From assembly GCA_043228905.1 (NCBI GenBank), contig JBHGNT010000001.1:28148001-28212000 (forward strand): DNA of 64,000 bases, written 5' to 3'. Under the pieces are notes generated by a model that worked only from the letters and a program-made list of their open reading frames with translations, was not told where the DNA came from and did not search any database. Both the position numbers and the translations under genes were made by a program. How positions within the stretch are numbered: position 1 is the stretch's first letter; the number at the start of each line of letters is the position of its first letter. This document shows positions 22,301-35,071 of the stretch, one piece after another. The DNA comes from Azolla caroliniana (Eukaryota; Polypodiophyta).

Positions 22301-25300
22301 TGTTGGTGGTGGCCAATTTTCTTTAATCTTGGGGTCTTTCTGCTGTCTGTGGCAGATTCATGTGGCGTGGGGGCTTTGATTTAGACCGCCATCGCTGGCG
22401 GGAGGTTCGAACTTTTCACACAGTCACGCGGAAATCTTAATTTTTTTAAATTTTAAAAAGAAACCAAAATTGACAATTTAAATAAAAATAATAATATGCG
22501 GAGCAATAATAAATAAGCAGCAAAGCGCAGCCACCGGACAAAATTACGGGGAAGTATTTATTTTCATTATTGCTTTTCCGAATTGAATATTTTTATTTTT
22601 ATTTTATTTTTAAAAACTATATATATACATATTGGTTGCTTTTCCGAAATTATTTTTAGAAACCAATATATATATATATATATAATGTTCTAATGTATCG
22701 TCGTCCGTCGTTGAGTTTTCCGTTGTGTGTTGTTTTCTCGTATGCACTTCCAAAAAGAAGAATGAAAAAACAAAGGTATTCTTGGCACCTTTCATTGCTG
22801 GTTGTCCATTATAATGTCGGCCCACATCGTGCTTATAAAGAAAGTATCTATTGGTGAATACATATGGTAGTGTCGGTAGTGGCTCCTTCTTTAACAACAA
22901 AACCAAGGATTGGTTATATGCTTCGCCTAGCATGTACAGGTCGTGCCTCACATTGACATACTGTCAACTTATTTGCTTGCGTGGACCTCTACCCTATTAA
23001 TGATTCTTTGCAATGTGCTCATTGAGTGGCCTATGTCATTTAACATCATGATTATGTGCATTTGCATGCCCATTTCCATGCTAACAAATTTGTGATGCAA
23101 ATTTAATAAAGTGTCCATCACTTTACATCACTACCAACTAATATAAATCAACTACCCCATAAGACAAATAAATCATATTTCAACTCTCTACGGATTCTCC
23201 CAAACTATATTGACGTGACATACAAACAAGGGAGAGTTGTGTAGTCTAATCTACCACCGAACATGTCTGCATTGCTTTGTCATGGAGCTTACAATTGGAA
23301 TTTGTTGAAACAATTTTACGAATAGACATCTCCAAATTTCGCATCCTATTAATACACACCCTAAACTATTTGAGGTAGATCGACTTTCGTTCTCACTCAA
23401 ATTTTAAAGTCAAGAATCACACTTTCACAACTTGGTCATACTTAGCCTACCTGAGGCAAATTAATGTTTAATTATTACTATGTGAGGCCTCAACATTATT
23501 TGTACACTCATAGATTTTTTATGTCATTGTCAAATCAAAGAGGTGCCGAAATAGTGTTTGTTTTTGCAACTCTACCCCTAATCCTCCCATACCTATATAG
23601 TCAACTTTCCATATTGAAATGTGCTTCCTTTTAAGTTCTCATTTCCTCTACAAGGATTTCAATGTTTTTATGTTTCTATTGCCATTCATTTACACCGAAT
23701 TTTGATTATTTTCCTTTTATAAACTAAAGAAAAACATTTGATTTCATAGAACATAAATATCAGAAGGATTCGTAATGTAATGAAAAATGAGTCCTGTGAT
23801 GAATGATAAGATTTAGACTTGAATTATGAGGTTTTGTTCATTTTGTTATGTGTATATATTGTTTTTCAGTTAACACTTTTGTATACATCCAACTTTTCCG
23901 CATGTTAAACATAGGTTGCACACTTGTCCCTTGAGGGCTAAACATGTCGGTAAGGCACACACAAAAAACATGAGATGAAGTGGGCCTTAGAAAACCTTAG
24001 GAGGAAATATCACTAAAAGGGTCATCATTGTAAATTATAAAATCTATTTGTAAAATAAGTATAGAGGCAAAATAGCATAATACACTATTTTTAATTGTTT
24101 TGATATTTAGTTAGTAATATTTATTTTATTTTGACATTAATAATGGAAGTAGATGTTTTTGGAAGAAAAAAAAAGAGACATTAATAATTTAATATATCTC
24201 TCTTTCTTTTATTTATTTTCTTTTTCCCAGAAAAACTGAATGTATCTTTCTTTCTTTCAACTATAACTTGAGCACTCACCCTCTCATAAACCTAATTTAC
24301 TCATTTTTTATGGTAAGCACGGATATAAAGTAGTTGTTTGTCAATAACTATCTTTGTGATTTCATTGCATTTCCCTTATTGGTTATCATTTGGTCTAAGT
24401 GATTAAGTGCATTATTCCAAAAGTATGTATTAGAAACATAACCTCTTTAGGCCTTTGTGAGAAAGAGAGGAAGTCATGATGTTGAAGCACTCCTAATCGA
24501 TGATCGAAACTCATAGTTGCCCACGCTACTAGCACTTGGGTGAGTGTTTGCCTGACTCTCCTACAATATGATGAGAAAAATATTGTAAGCAACCGTGTTG
24601 ACCTCGTTTAATCATGTACGTTGTTAAGGACACAATAAGCATTAGCAAGCATATGGTGTGATTTCATAACCTCCCAATGCACATTACACTTGTGCAAAAC
24701 AACATTCCTTCATAAACACACTATCCTTTTTTAACTCAATGCCTAGTAAGGTGTAACCTTAGGTCGAACCACTCCATAGTGGGTGTGAGGTTTAGGGCAT
24801 GCTCTCTCAAAGGTGAGTGAGAGAGTTGCATGAATCCCTTCTAAGAGCCTTGAATCTTAGAGATGAGTTGATATTGTGTTGCAACAACAAATCAATCTTC
24901 ATATCTAATTGTAGCTTGAATTTCTAGCCTAGAAAGAGTTGGTTTTTGTACTCTACATGTGACATTCATTGTATTACAAGGAAGACGCATTACTCGTTAG
25001 GGTAAATTGACCTTATATTACAAGCGCAACTTGCAAGTCAATCTTATATCATCAAGATTATTTGGTGTTAGGTGTTAGAGGCAAATCGGCCACGATTGAG
25101 ATGATCTCGATGAAGTGTTTGATCTTTTGATAGTTGATGCTAGCCACAAGAATTTACACAAAACTCTACCCTAAGCTTTGGGCATTGCGCTAGGTTCCTT
25201 ATAATGGTACCAAAATATACATGGCACCTAAACAATTCTTCCCAAACTCATTTCTTCACCAAGGGAAACCATTTGTACACATTCGATAATAAGACAACAT

Positions 25301-26637
25301 AAAACCTGCATCTACTCTAATGTCAGGGACATGTGTACGAACAAGTGTCAAACCATCCTTTAACTTGCTAATGGTAGTGCTAATAGTTTAATCGAGCTTA
25401 AACATCATTGCACTCACTAATAGCTTAGATACACATACATTGCTTTAAAGACTTAATCACACATAAAATGATGCTAAATTATTAGAAAATACAAGTAAGC
25501 AAAGCCACATACTCAGAGTACTTAAAACTGAAAACTTAGTGAATATTAGGCGAAAGAAATGAGAGAGAAAGATTAAGAGATTAAAATATATTTATAAAGT
25601 GAGGTTATCAATAACAAGCTAGTAAAAGGCTAAAGGTGGCTTTTCTAAGTGATTACTAAGGCCTATCTCTTTTTCCCATGTAATGAGCTCATCACTTGTG
25701 CCGATTTCTATGCCCATGGGCCATGCCATTGGACGGTGTAGAAATGGAGTGCATCATAGGTACTTAATAGAAAGCATCGTTCCCATTACATATCTTTGTA
25801 CTCCTTGGTTCCCATTACATATCTGTGTACTCCTTGATTGGATTTCTCCTGCCATTCTACACTTTTGTCAATTAGACCACCTCTATCTTTTCCTATTACA
25901 ACAATTATTGTTGGTTTCCATGATGCTCTTAATATTCATGTTATCATTTTACCTTTTACAATTTGCTTCAATGCCACCATGATTTGCCTTTCATGTTCAT
26001 GTTGAGATTTTGGGGTTCTATTTCAACTGTTTAAATTGATGTTCTTGGTTGTTGGCGTGGCCCTATGCCTCCCACTCTTCCTTGTATTTCCTAGCCTTGT
26101 TTCTACCTCTACCATTTGGCTTTTATCCACAAACTCTCAGGCTTATGGTGAAATTTTATAGACATTATTATTTGTTTTCTTCAAAACTAATTATGTTCTT
26201 AACCAACTTCTGAATTATGTGGAAAAGAAAATTTCCTTAAAAGCTAATCATCATGATAGTAGTTCAAAAACAAATTTGAAAAACTATTAAAATACCAAGT
26301 TATGCACAAGATACCAAGCATTTTTTGTACGACTACAGACCTTGTGCATTGTGAACAAGAAAGCTCAAAGAAAAACACATGACTCGAGGAACAAGAAAGT
26401 TAACAATACCTCAAGAGATGCCTTCAATTGGGATGAATTTTATATATAGTCAATCACATCAAAAAAGCAACTTCACAGCTGAAACCAACAAACAAACTCT
26501 TTGCTGTTGGCAAGCAAAGTGATAACTTTACAAGACAAGTTCTTTCTAAACTATTGAATGATATATACAAGAAACTAAATTCTACAAGGATATCTAACCA
26601 AAACATATTGTATACATCAAAAAGCAAGTCAACATTG
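22301..26637. other. Intergenic region between the SEND1 3' end and the PPA promoter, no gene recognised
   Basis: AT-rich, with a TATA microsatellite near 22664-22684 and a 29-base direct repeat (TTCCCATTACATATC core) at 25780-25837. Short ORFs such as 22610-22951, 24395-24592 and 25683-25982 have no recognisable domain. About 26.45-26.64 kb is probably the SEND1 3' UTR. Confidence 0.45.
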
Positions 26638-29600
26638 TCAAAACAGAAGTCTACGAGCATGAACTTGGGTCAATCGATGTCGATTTTCAAATACTTCTGA
26701 ACCAATCTTATTATCTTTAAGAAGATTGGGACTATTTAAGCAAGCTTTTGATGTAGTAGCAGCATCTACATAGATTGTATCATACATACATTGAGAGGAT
26801 TCATCTGCTGGAGTTTTTGGAGAGGATGGGGAACATTTCTTATTCGTGGGAGATCTAGGTGAATGCTCCCCAAGTTTACTTGCTTTACATGGATACAACC
26901 TTTCATCGTTTTCCCCATCATCAATATAAATGATATTTGGCATTTTTGATACTTTACAACTACCTCTTTTCTCACTCATAAATACATTCCTCTCAAACTT
27001 GGCAGGGACATTCAATTCGTGTTTATCACCCCGATCATCATCATCATCATTATCTTCAACATGGATTACAGGTATATTACTTTTGGGAGTGGCATTATTT
27101 TCCTCTTTCTGAACAGTCTTTTTGCACTGATATTTCATACTAAAATTTATGCTTTTCGTGCTAATATCATTTCCTTGTACCTGGCTTTGGGCAATCTTCC
27201 CCACTAGACTAGAGATGAATCCTTCACTAATTGCTGTTTTACTAGAAGTGCAACATGGGTCCTCAACATCGGCAATATTTCCTTCCTTTCTTGATTTGAA
27301 GAAGGATGTGATCGTGAGCTGTTCTTTCGAGGTATCTTGTATCTTCTTCCTCCGAGAATTGCCTCTTTTTGTATTCTTGCGTGCATCCTGTGGTGCAACA
27401 ACATCTCATATCAAAGATCATCAAAGAAAAAACAACGAACAACATGCAACAAGCAAAAAGACTGAAAAACGAAAAACCATCACAAATAAAAAACTGAAAA
27501 ACGACAAGAGAAAAATAAAACCTTAATGATTTATACCTGCCCTTTCTCAAACTCCAAAACAATGTCGGGATATGCTTCCTTCAAAAGCATCATATCCTCA
27601 TCTGTGGTGAACATGATACTATTGTCGAGTTTCTCTGTCTCTAAATCAGAAACCATCGCCTCTAACTCATCTGATGATCTTTTCTCCTGAGAAGAATAAC
27701 TTGAATTCAATCCTAACCAATCATCTACATTCTTTGTGGTCAGTCTCCATCGGAGCCTATAGAGAGGCTTTGAGAACAAAATTTTGATTCGCTGGATTGA
27801 ATGAGGAACATAGAGTCCATTGATAGTTGGATTGATTGAATGTGATGTTGTCAAGCTCCTCATTGATGCTTTTTCTTTCAAACAATAGTAAGAGAGAAGA
27901 GGTAACACTTTTTGCCGAACATAGGCCTTACCCCAATGAAGGTGACCTTCGAGGAAGCTTTCAAGAGCTTCTAATTTAGGATGCTTCCATGCTAGAGCTA
28001 CTTTCACACTAGCCTCAACCCCTAAGATGTCATGTTCAGGATTCATAAAAATCTGAATTATTTCTTCATTAGGAAACCCTTTAGTTGCCAATATTTTCTC
28101 ACACACTTTGACTTGCCAACATATTTGTTTGGCATATTTCTTCATCGCTTCCCGCTATCAAAACAAGGTATTCATTCAATACAACACAATCAGCTTAAAA
28201 CGCAGTTTAACCGAATGTATTCCTTTGAAAAACATTGATAAATAGAAAAGTGTCATTACTTCTTTGCAATATTGACATGTACATTTAAAGCCTTGAACTT
28301 TTGGTCGACACCCTTGTTCACCAACACAATCATCTGAGCCATGATTCAGCCTACAGTACTGACAACCAAGTTTATTATGCAGCTTTTTTGTCCCCAAATG
28401 GCCACAAAAGGAGCAGTGGAATTTCTTTTGCGTGTTCCTATTTTCTTCCTCCGCTTGTTCAGTTTCGTGATCATAACAGCTTCTTAACCCACAATCAGAT
28501 TCTCTCATTTCTGTCCCAGATCCATGTTTTCCGTTCCCCCAATCCCGAAGCCTGTGCAACCAATGTTAGAAGATGCATTTGAAGTCTTTGCACAACTCCT
28601 ATTATTAATGGGAACCCTCAATATGTGGTGAAAATCCAGAAAACAGCATATAAAAGGATGAGAAAGTACTTTTTGAAGATGCAGCTGAAGTATTTATATT
28701 ACAAATTCTTTTTAAACACTATTAGATAAAGCATCTGAAGTCTTTATAGAATGATAATTTTTTCTTGTCATATGGGGTGAAGACCAACAAAAGGATGTTC
28801 AATTACCCTTAGAATATGCATCTGAAGTCTTCGATACAACAAAAATGTTTTATAGTAGTAACTTATACTACTAGTAGGAAATCTCTCAATATGAGGTGAA
28901 AACGAAAATGACAAACATGTATAACTACTGCTAGAAGCTGCATTTCAAGCCATTATACAAAAATTAATTAATTATTAATATCTAAAAAGTCCTATTGGAA
29001 ACTCAGTGAAGTGAAAAGCCAGAAAAAACAGAACAAAATTGTGTGGTTTTACTCTTAGAAGCTGCAATTGCAGTCTTCATACAAAAATATTTTAGCATTA
29101 CCCACAAAAGGATGAGTAACTACGCTTACTTAGATGGTCTTTATATACAATAAAATTTTCAATCAAGGGAGAAAACAGCAATCATATAAACCACCTGTCA
29201 AATATTTGCTCCTTTGGCACCTCCTTAATTAGGCGTATCGCATTTTGATAACCAATGCCAGACACACCATGAACATTATAGTCACAGCCTGCAAGAAGTG
29301 CTAATGCAACCAAATGCTCTCGGTGCAGTCCTAAGAAAGATTCGATGTCCCTCATCATATATGACTCCATGCGTGGATCCTAAGATCCAACCACTCACTA
29401 ATAAGATTTTTTCTTGTTCACTTGTAAGCTTTTTTTTATAATTTCCAAAATACCAAACATATAAATAGACCGTTGCACTATATACCTTTAGATCTGCTTG
29501 GAGATTTTTTATGACATGCCTTGCACCATAAAGAAATGCATCACTATCTGGTGTTAGGCATGCATGTACAAGGCCCTCCTTCTCTAGTTCTGCACAAAGG

Positions 29601-31930
29601 CCTTCTGCTTCATGCTTAGCCCTTAATACAGGTACTCCAAGAAGCTCTAGCAATTCCTGAGTGACAAACCAATGCTTTAAAATATAAGACGGATAGCTTG
29701 AAAGAGAAAAAGGTAACAAAAGTAGCAATCTTACCACACACTCTTTAATATTTTCCATAAAATGGTTGTTTCTTGCTCTGCTACTGTCTGCACCTCCTGC
29801 AGAACTATCCAAATGTATACCAGATATCCTGCTGAAGCGATCCAAGCGCACTTGTAATTTTAATGGAGGTGGATCTCCATCAGCCACAAACACCGGATAT
29901 GCACCGATCTGCATCAAAAACAAAACTCTGCATAAGATAAGTTTTCTAACAAGTCCATATTGCATCTCTAGTTTCAAACGAAATCTCACAAATATAAATT
30001 TGTCCCATCACATATTCCTCTATAATATCCAATATATGAATTTTGTATAGTCTTTCTATAAAATACAGTACATATTTAACTTATCTTGCAGCCACTATGA
30101 TCACCCGACTCCTTGATGTTTTTGCCTTCAATATGATGTGAGTATGCTGCTTGTTGTATATTATCTCGATCACTGTCTTCGCTCCTACAGTTTTTAGTCT
30201 ATCGCAGCCACATTACTGTCAGCTCACTTTTTGCGTCTCGTCTTCAATAGGATTTAGACATCCTTTTTGTTGTGAAAAAACTCACTCAAGGTCTTCTCCC
30301 ATAAAGGTGACAATATCTTGCTTTATTTTATTGTTGTTACTTCAAACAGATCATGTGCATTGTCTTGCAAACCATAAAACATACATCACAAATATGGACA
30401 TCTCTACAATTCGTCACTAAACCTAGACATTTTTTTTTTTTAGTATGGATAACATGAATTCACTCATATTTGTAATCATGATCTGTCTCATACGCTGATT
30501 TTGGTCTCTAGTTGACGTTAATATATCTTTCTTTCTCTCTCTCTAACAAGGAGAGCATTGTATATACAACAGATACCTCTTGGTAATTTTTGAAGACTTT
30601 AGCATATTTTGATAAATATCCCCTTTTTACGTTATGTGAACGTAGATATGACAGAGGCATACCTCTTGGTAATTTTTGAAGGCTTTAACATATTTTGATA
30701 AATATCCCTTTTTTATGTATCATGAACGTAGATTGCATGGCTCTAGCAAACTATGGCATTCGTATTTACACACAAAATTACTAGAGAGAGTGCCTATTGA
30801 TCTCATTCTCTCTGTCTCTCTCTATCTGCTTTTACTTTGGTGGTAAGCAAAGTTTTTAGTAATTCATATACCTGGGTTCAAATCGCACTAATTGCACTAA
30901 TTTACTAGAGACCTCTGCCAAAAGACGAGGATTGAATGCATGAGCCTTTGGTCTCCTCTGTACAACCTACCTTTGGTTTCCTATGTACAACCTATTCATT
31001 TCTCTCTTTTTGACATTTTTCGTGATGGGTCTTGTATCGATTAGTATGCTTTGCAAAAGACACAGAACAACTTGATGTCTAACAAAGAAACCAAAGAGAT
31101 AGTTGCATGACAAGGAGCCGACCGTCCTTGATAATAATATGAATGGATTTCTGATAATCCAACAATGCCAACCACCCAAAAAATGGAGAAAGTGAAAAAC
31201 CATCACATGTAGTTGTACAGAGCTTGCTACTCTCAGTATGCCAGAAAATGTATCTTGTGGATGAATGATGCTCCGGTGAATTCGATGTGCTATAAGGCAA
31301 GATAAATACCCATGGAAACAGGTCTCATTGGCTGTAATACAAAAGTATTAATAAGCCAGCATATCACTATCGTGGAATTCCACCGACCTCAGCCTTTGTG
31401 GAGACCCCAAATGGAGTTGCCCCCATTACTGAACATTAGTGAGCAAATTATATATCTTATTGGCAGATGTGAATTCTTGGGTTCTGATTTCTAATCTTAC
31501 CAAGGCCTATCCAAGTCTAGGTGAGGAAAGGCTTGTCAACCACGACCTATCCGAACCCATTGTGTGGTACTCTTGAGGCATATGGGATCTTCTACCTAAA
31601 GATCAAACGCCATTCAAGTATACTGGGCATATGTCTCTCCCATATCTGACCTCCCATGACAAATAATTAAAATCTATTACCTTTCTATCTATCCATCCAT
31701 GGGTCTCTTATCAACATACACAAGTAACTAACCTTTGCGACGAGGTGGATGGTCCGGAAGAAGAGGAGGCGTAAATGGGGTTTGCGAAGGGGGATGCCCT
31801 TCACGCTGCTGAGCAATTGTATCATCCAGAAGGAAAGGTCGACAGCCAACACCTTCCCCCGTAGAGACTCCAAACTCTCCATGCGAGCTAACGGTTTTAA
31901 CATGTCCCAGAAGCCTTTGCCTAATCCCAT
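26638..31930 (-). CDS. SEND1: SEND1/GEN-like Holliday-junction and flap endonuclease (XPG/Rad2 family)
   Basis: Structure-specific nuclease that cuts Holliday junctions and flaps in nuclear DNA repair. Seven GT-AG exons: 31733-31930, 29735-29908, 29486-29656, 29195-29379, 28260-28551, 27537-28154 and 26638-27387; 795 residues against roughly 600 in Arabidopsis. The XPG N domain starts MGLGKGFWDML. Predicted metal ligands are D31 (VDLSFW), D76 (VADGDPP), E140 and E142 (HEAEGL), D161 and D163 (TPDSDAF) and D214 (GCDYN), all present. Exon 5 carries a Cys/His cluster (CSFCGHLGTKK, CQYC) also seen in plant SEND1. Exon 7 is an acidic, Ser-rich tail with a PCNA-binding motif (QLTITSFF, residues 569-576) and ends ARRLLF, as in plant relatives. 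Intron 1 is 1.8 kb. RHL1 lies divergently upstream. Confidence 0.94.
27298..27321 (-). other. PIP box (PCNA-interacting motif) in SEND1
   Basis: The coded residues QLTITSFF fit the Qxx(I/L/M)xx(F/Y)(F/Y) consensus, with Lys and Arg following. It sits about 220 residues before the C-terminus in a region expected to be disordered. As I recall it, Arabidopsis SEND1 has a similar ITDFY-type motif. Binding is inferred. Confidence 0.6.
30574..30745. repeat. 86-bp tandem duplication in SEND1 intron 1
   Basis: Copy one begins at 30574 (TACCTCTTGGTAATTTTTGA) and copy two at 30660; they differ at several positions and by small gaps. It is purely intronic. Confidence 0.85.
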
Positions 31931-32239
31931 GGCCTCGCTCGCTCAGGTAGGGCTTCTTGCTTTTGCTAGGCCATAGCCCTGCTCCTCCTGCTCCTCTTCT
32001 TCTTGTTCTTGTTCTTCTAGACGTATTATTGTTCTCTCTACCTTTGCCATGAATATGGTGTAGGAGTGAGAGGTGAAAAGGATAGTAGATTCTATTGATT
32101 TTTGTCATCATTGACACTATTTCCAGTATAGATAATAGATATATACATACATCATGTCCTGCCTCTTGTGAAAGCCGATGATACATCAGCATTCATGACC
32201 CTTGTGTGTGTGTCAAAGAAAGAGAGACAGAGAGAGCCT

Positions 32240-32290
32240 AGATAGATGTAGTTCAATTGGCAAGGTTGGTCATGGGTTCAATCCCTACAT
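32240..32290 (+). repeat. tRNA-like (SINE head) segment
   Basis: It contains TAGTTCAATTGG, a fit to the pol III A box, and GGTTCAATCCC, a fit to the B box, 14 bases apart, which is shorter than in a real tRNA. It does not fold as a complete tRNA to my eye, so I call it a tRNA-derived SINE remnant. Confidence 0.4.
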
Positions 32291-32303
32291 TCCGCAATGG
32301 CAT

Positions 32304-32546
32304 CTAGTGAATTACGAGATATGTATGAAGTATATAATAGAGAGGTGAGAAATTTGGGTCTTGGTCCAAGATGTATGGAAAGCATGGTTGAATATGATCA
32401 AAGGCAGAGCATTGTATCAATTGTATCAAAGTGTGATACTCAAACTCTCGTACTTGTTTAGGGCAAAGTGTGCATAGTTCATCACTCTCGTCACTTGTGC
32501 CCCAACACCCCGTCTCACATCGCAATGCATGTGAGGTGAGTCGCAT
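32304..32546 (-). pseudogene. Possible LINE zinc-binding reverse-transcriptase tail fragment
   Basis: The frame has CTLC followed by a Glu-rich, His-containing stretch and a later Cys, loosely fitting the C-x2-C...E..H...C pattern found at the end of plant LINE reverse transcriptases. It is weak on its own, but a better fragment lies 1.1 kb away. Confidence 0.3.
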
Positions 32547-32955
32547 GGAAGCAATGGTTCAAATGGTGGATAACGGGATGGGCTCTAACATGTATTGATG
32601 TGTACGGTTTCCTCGTTCTACGAAGAGTATGGCTTTGTAGTTAGGTGCAACATGTGTAGTATAATGTGTGAAGCGTGAGTCTCCACATTTGTCCCACGTC
32701 ATGATACATTGGTGTTGCAAAAAGGCCTCATTTATAGAGGAATCTAGTGATGTATCATGAAGCAAGTGTGTTGCATCCCATTTACCAAACCCTTTTTTCA
32801 TATATTGCATCCAACCAAAACACAAAAAAATTGCTTTTATGTGTCTTTTGCATCTTTTTACTTGCTTCCCATGCAATTCTAAGAAGTCGATGTGAGGGAC
32901 ATTATTGAATCTTAAGCATGTATTCAACAACCCTTTCCATGACCATGATCTCAAT

Positions 32956-32970
32956 GGGGGGGGGGGGGGG
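32956..32970. repeat. Poly-G tract of 15 bases
   Basis: Uninterrupted G run followed by a short AG run; a possible sequencing weak spot and a G-quadruplex-capable sequence. Confidence 0.9.
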
Positions 32971-33599
32971 AGAGAGAGTTAGATTACCGTCCTCAAAGAT
33001 CAAAGTAATTGACCCATGTGACCAACAATGGAACGTTTTCCCATAAGCGTGAGTGGAACTAAGTAGCGGCTCTCGATGTTCTGGAAATTTTTGTTGTGAT
33101 GACACGTTGCGACATTGCACCCAAAAAAAGTGTGATATTGAGACTTTCAAACTTGTGCAGAGGGAAAATGTATATCCTCATTTGATGGCAATGCTAATAT
33201 TCTAATAGGAAAATGTATATCCTCGTTTGATGGCAATGCTAGTATTTTAATAGGCTTAATAGTTCTATGTATGTGTGGACATATAGATGCAAATTTTTAA
33301 TATTGTCATTCCCTTTGAATTTCAATGTTTTGGAAACATACACAAATTTTATTGCATATAGGCATCAATTAAGGAATAAATCGATAAAAAAGAATTAAAC
33401 CTCAAATGGACCCTAGCAATAGATATTCGAGCTTTCTCTTTCTCTCTCACACACACATGCTTTTTGGCGTGAAAACACACGATTATATTAATAAATGTGT
33501 AAGAAAAACACTACTTACAATGGGTGTCACGATGGATATGGGTAGCACTCCATTGAGGAAAGAATTTCCATTTGCTCCAATAATGAAATTTGTCACATT

Positions 33600-34025
33600 A
33601 TTACTCCATGCAAATTTCATAGATATGCCTTGACTCCATATCTACCATCAAATACAAAAGTATTGCACATATCCCAATTATAACGCAATCCTCAATACCT
33701 CAAAAATAGGAAAACGGTCTCCATATCTGATTTTGGGTCAAATTGTATGATTTGTGCAAACACATGTTGTCTAGATGTCAAATAACATTGTGATAAAACT
33801 TGCCAAATTTGAGGAATGTAAGTCTAAATTTGAGAATCAATCATACATTGTATGAAACGACAAGTAATATCTTCCATTTGAACAACGCAAAAGAAACAAT
33901 TGGCCGTTCCATGTCCATGTCACTTTAGAGGTAATCCCTAAGGCAAACCCCCAATCAAAACACTCCAAATGAAAACCTTTGCTACGAGTGGCAAGTTAGA
34001 ATGCCAGAACGTTTTGAGATCTACC
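33600..34025 (-). pseudogene. LINE reverse-transcriptase C-terminal fragment (zf-RVT type), broken
   Basis: On the minus strand a frame reads FWHSNLPLVAKVFIW, the typical lead-in to the plant LINE zf-RVT domain. A stop follows, and then the same frame has CFFC, EDITCRF and a final C, matching C-x2-C...E.IT.RFI.C. Stops show it is dead. The remaining parts of the LINE were not found next to it. Confidence 0.6.
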
Positions 34026-34110
34026 ACCGTCCATGATCAAAGTTAAGTATTTTCCGTTCTTCTTTAGCCTTAGAAGTAGCTGTTAAAGAGACTAAACATA
34101 ACATCTCTCG

Positions 34111-34150
<40 letters not shown>

Positions 34151-34815
34151 GTATGTATATATATTGTGTGTGCATGATTTGCCTCAAACAAGTTCTTGAG
34201 TTGAAATGGATCACGTGACATGGTCGAAGCATAGACTGTGACGAAGTAATAGTTTAATTGATGAGAGCACTACTCTCATAGGTCACATGTCCACAATGAT
34301 GGGATCGTAGTTCAATTGGTCAAAAAGCACAATCTTTCATGGGCATAGAGCATATATATATATATCATGACATGGAAGTGTTGCGGTCGTTGGCTCATTC
34401 ACACTGTTTGCACTCTCGATCACCTGGTGAAATGGACATGTCCAACCGAGTTACAAAAAAGCCAAGTTCCCTTCTATACTATATACGGGAACAAACTACG
34501 ACAACCACATCATCATCTATTGTGTTACTATCAGAGGGCAATGGCATCTAAGATATACATACATGTATGGTGGCATCTAGGATATACATACATGATACAT
34601 GTATGGAGGGACGAGGTAATTGGGTTTCGAACGTGGGACGTAGTGCTACTAGTACATATATAAACTCACCATTAGGGCCATATTATAAATTACGATAAAT
34701 AAGGGAAAGAAATAGAGCAGAGAGAGCGGAATCAAAAGAAGCATTTGATTTACATTAATTATATGTATTTTAGAGAGGCCCACAATTTCCTCTCTCCCGC
34801 CCAACCCAACACGCA

Positions 34816-34816
34816 A

Positions 34817-34908
<92 letters not shown>
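34816..34908. repeat. (CT)n then (AC)n microsatellite upstream of RHL1
   Basis: A CT run to about 34832 followed by about 38 AC units, ending some 160 bases before the RHL1 start codon, so probably in the promoter or 5' UTR. Confidence 0.95.
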
Positions 34909-34913
<5 letters not shown>

Positions 34914-35071
34914 AGACACAGTGAAGAGTGTGTTTTTTGCTCTCCTATTCTCAGTTCCAATTCCTTTGGATGCCTCTGGGCTTCTCAGAAACTCCGTCGT
35001 GCTGCTGTTACTCTCTCGTTTCTTCTCCTCCCTTCTTTTTCTTCTTCTTCTTCTTCTTTTCTCATCGTGCT

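Larger units (their letters stand above)
31931..35071. other. Divergent intergenic region between SEND1 and RHL1
   Basis: About 3.1 kb containing both promoters. It holds degraded LINE fragments (32304-32546 and 33600-34025, minus), a tRNA-like segment (32240-32290), a G15 run (32956-32970), a 45-base direct repeat at about 33163-33252, AT microsatellites near 34132-34162 and a CT/AC microsatellite just before RHL1. No intact gene was recognised; the ORF at 32559-32954 (minus, 131 residues) is anonymous. Confidence 0.5.

Noticed and set aside
30850-30900. GGGTTCAAATCGC-like B-box sequence in SEND1 intron 1
   Set aside because: A lone B-box-like word without an A box at a sensible distance; too weak to list.
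31728-32192. 154-residue minus-strand ORF overlapping SEND1 exon 1
   Set aside because: It is out of frame with the conserved SEND1 start and rich in Arg/Pro; a shadow of the exon and leader.
34304-34345. GATCGTAGTTCAATTGGTC, resembling the start of a chloroplast-type tRNA
   Set aside because: Only the D-arm/A-box resembles a tRNA; no anticodon arm, T-arm or acceptor pairing follows. Probably a SINE remnant or chance.
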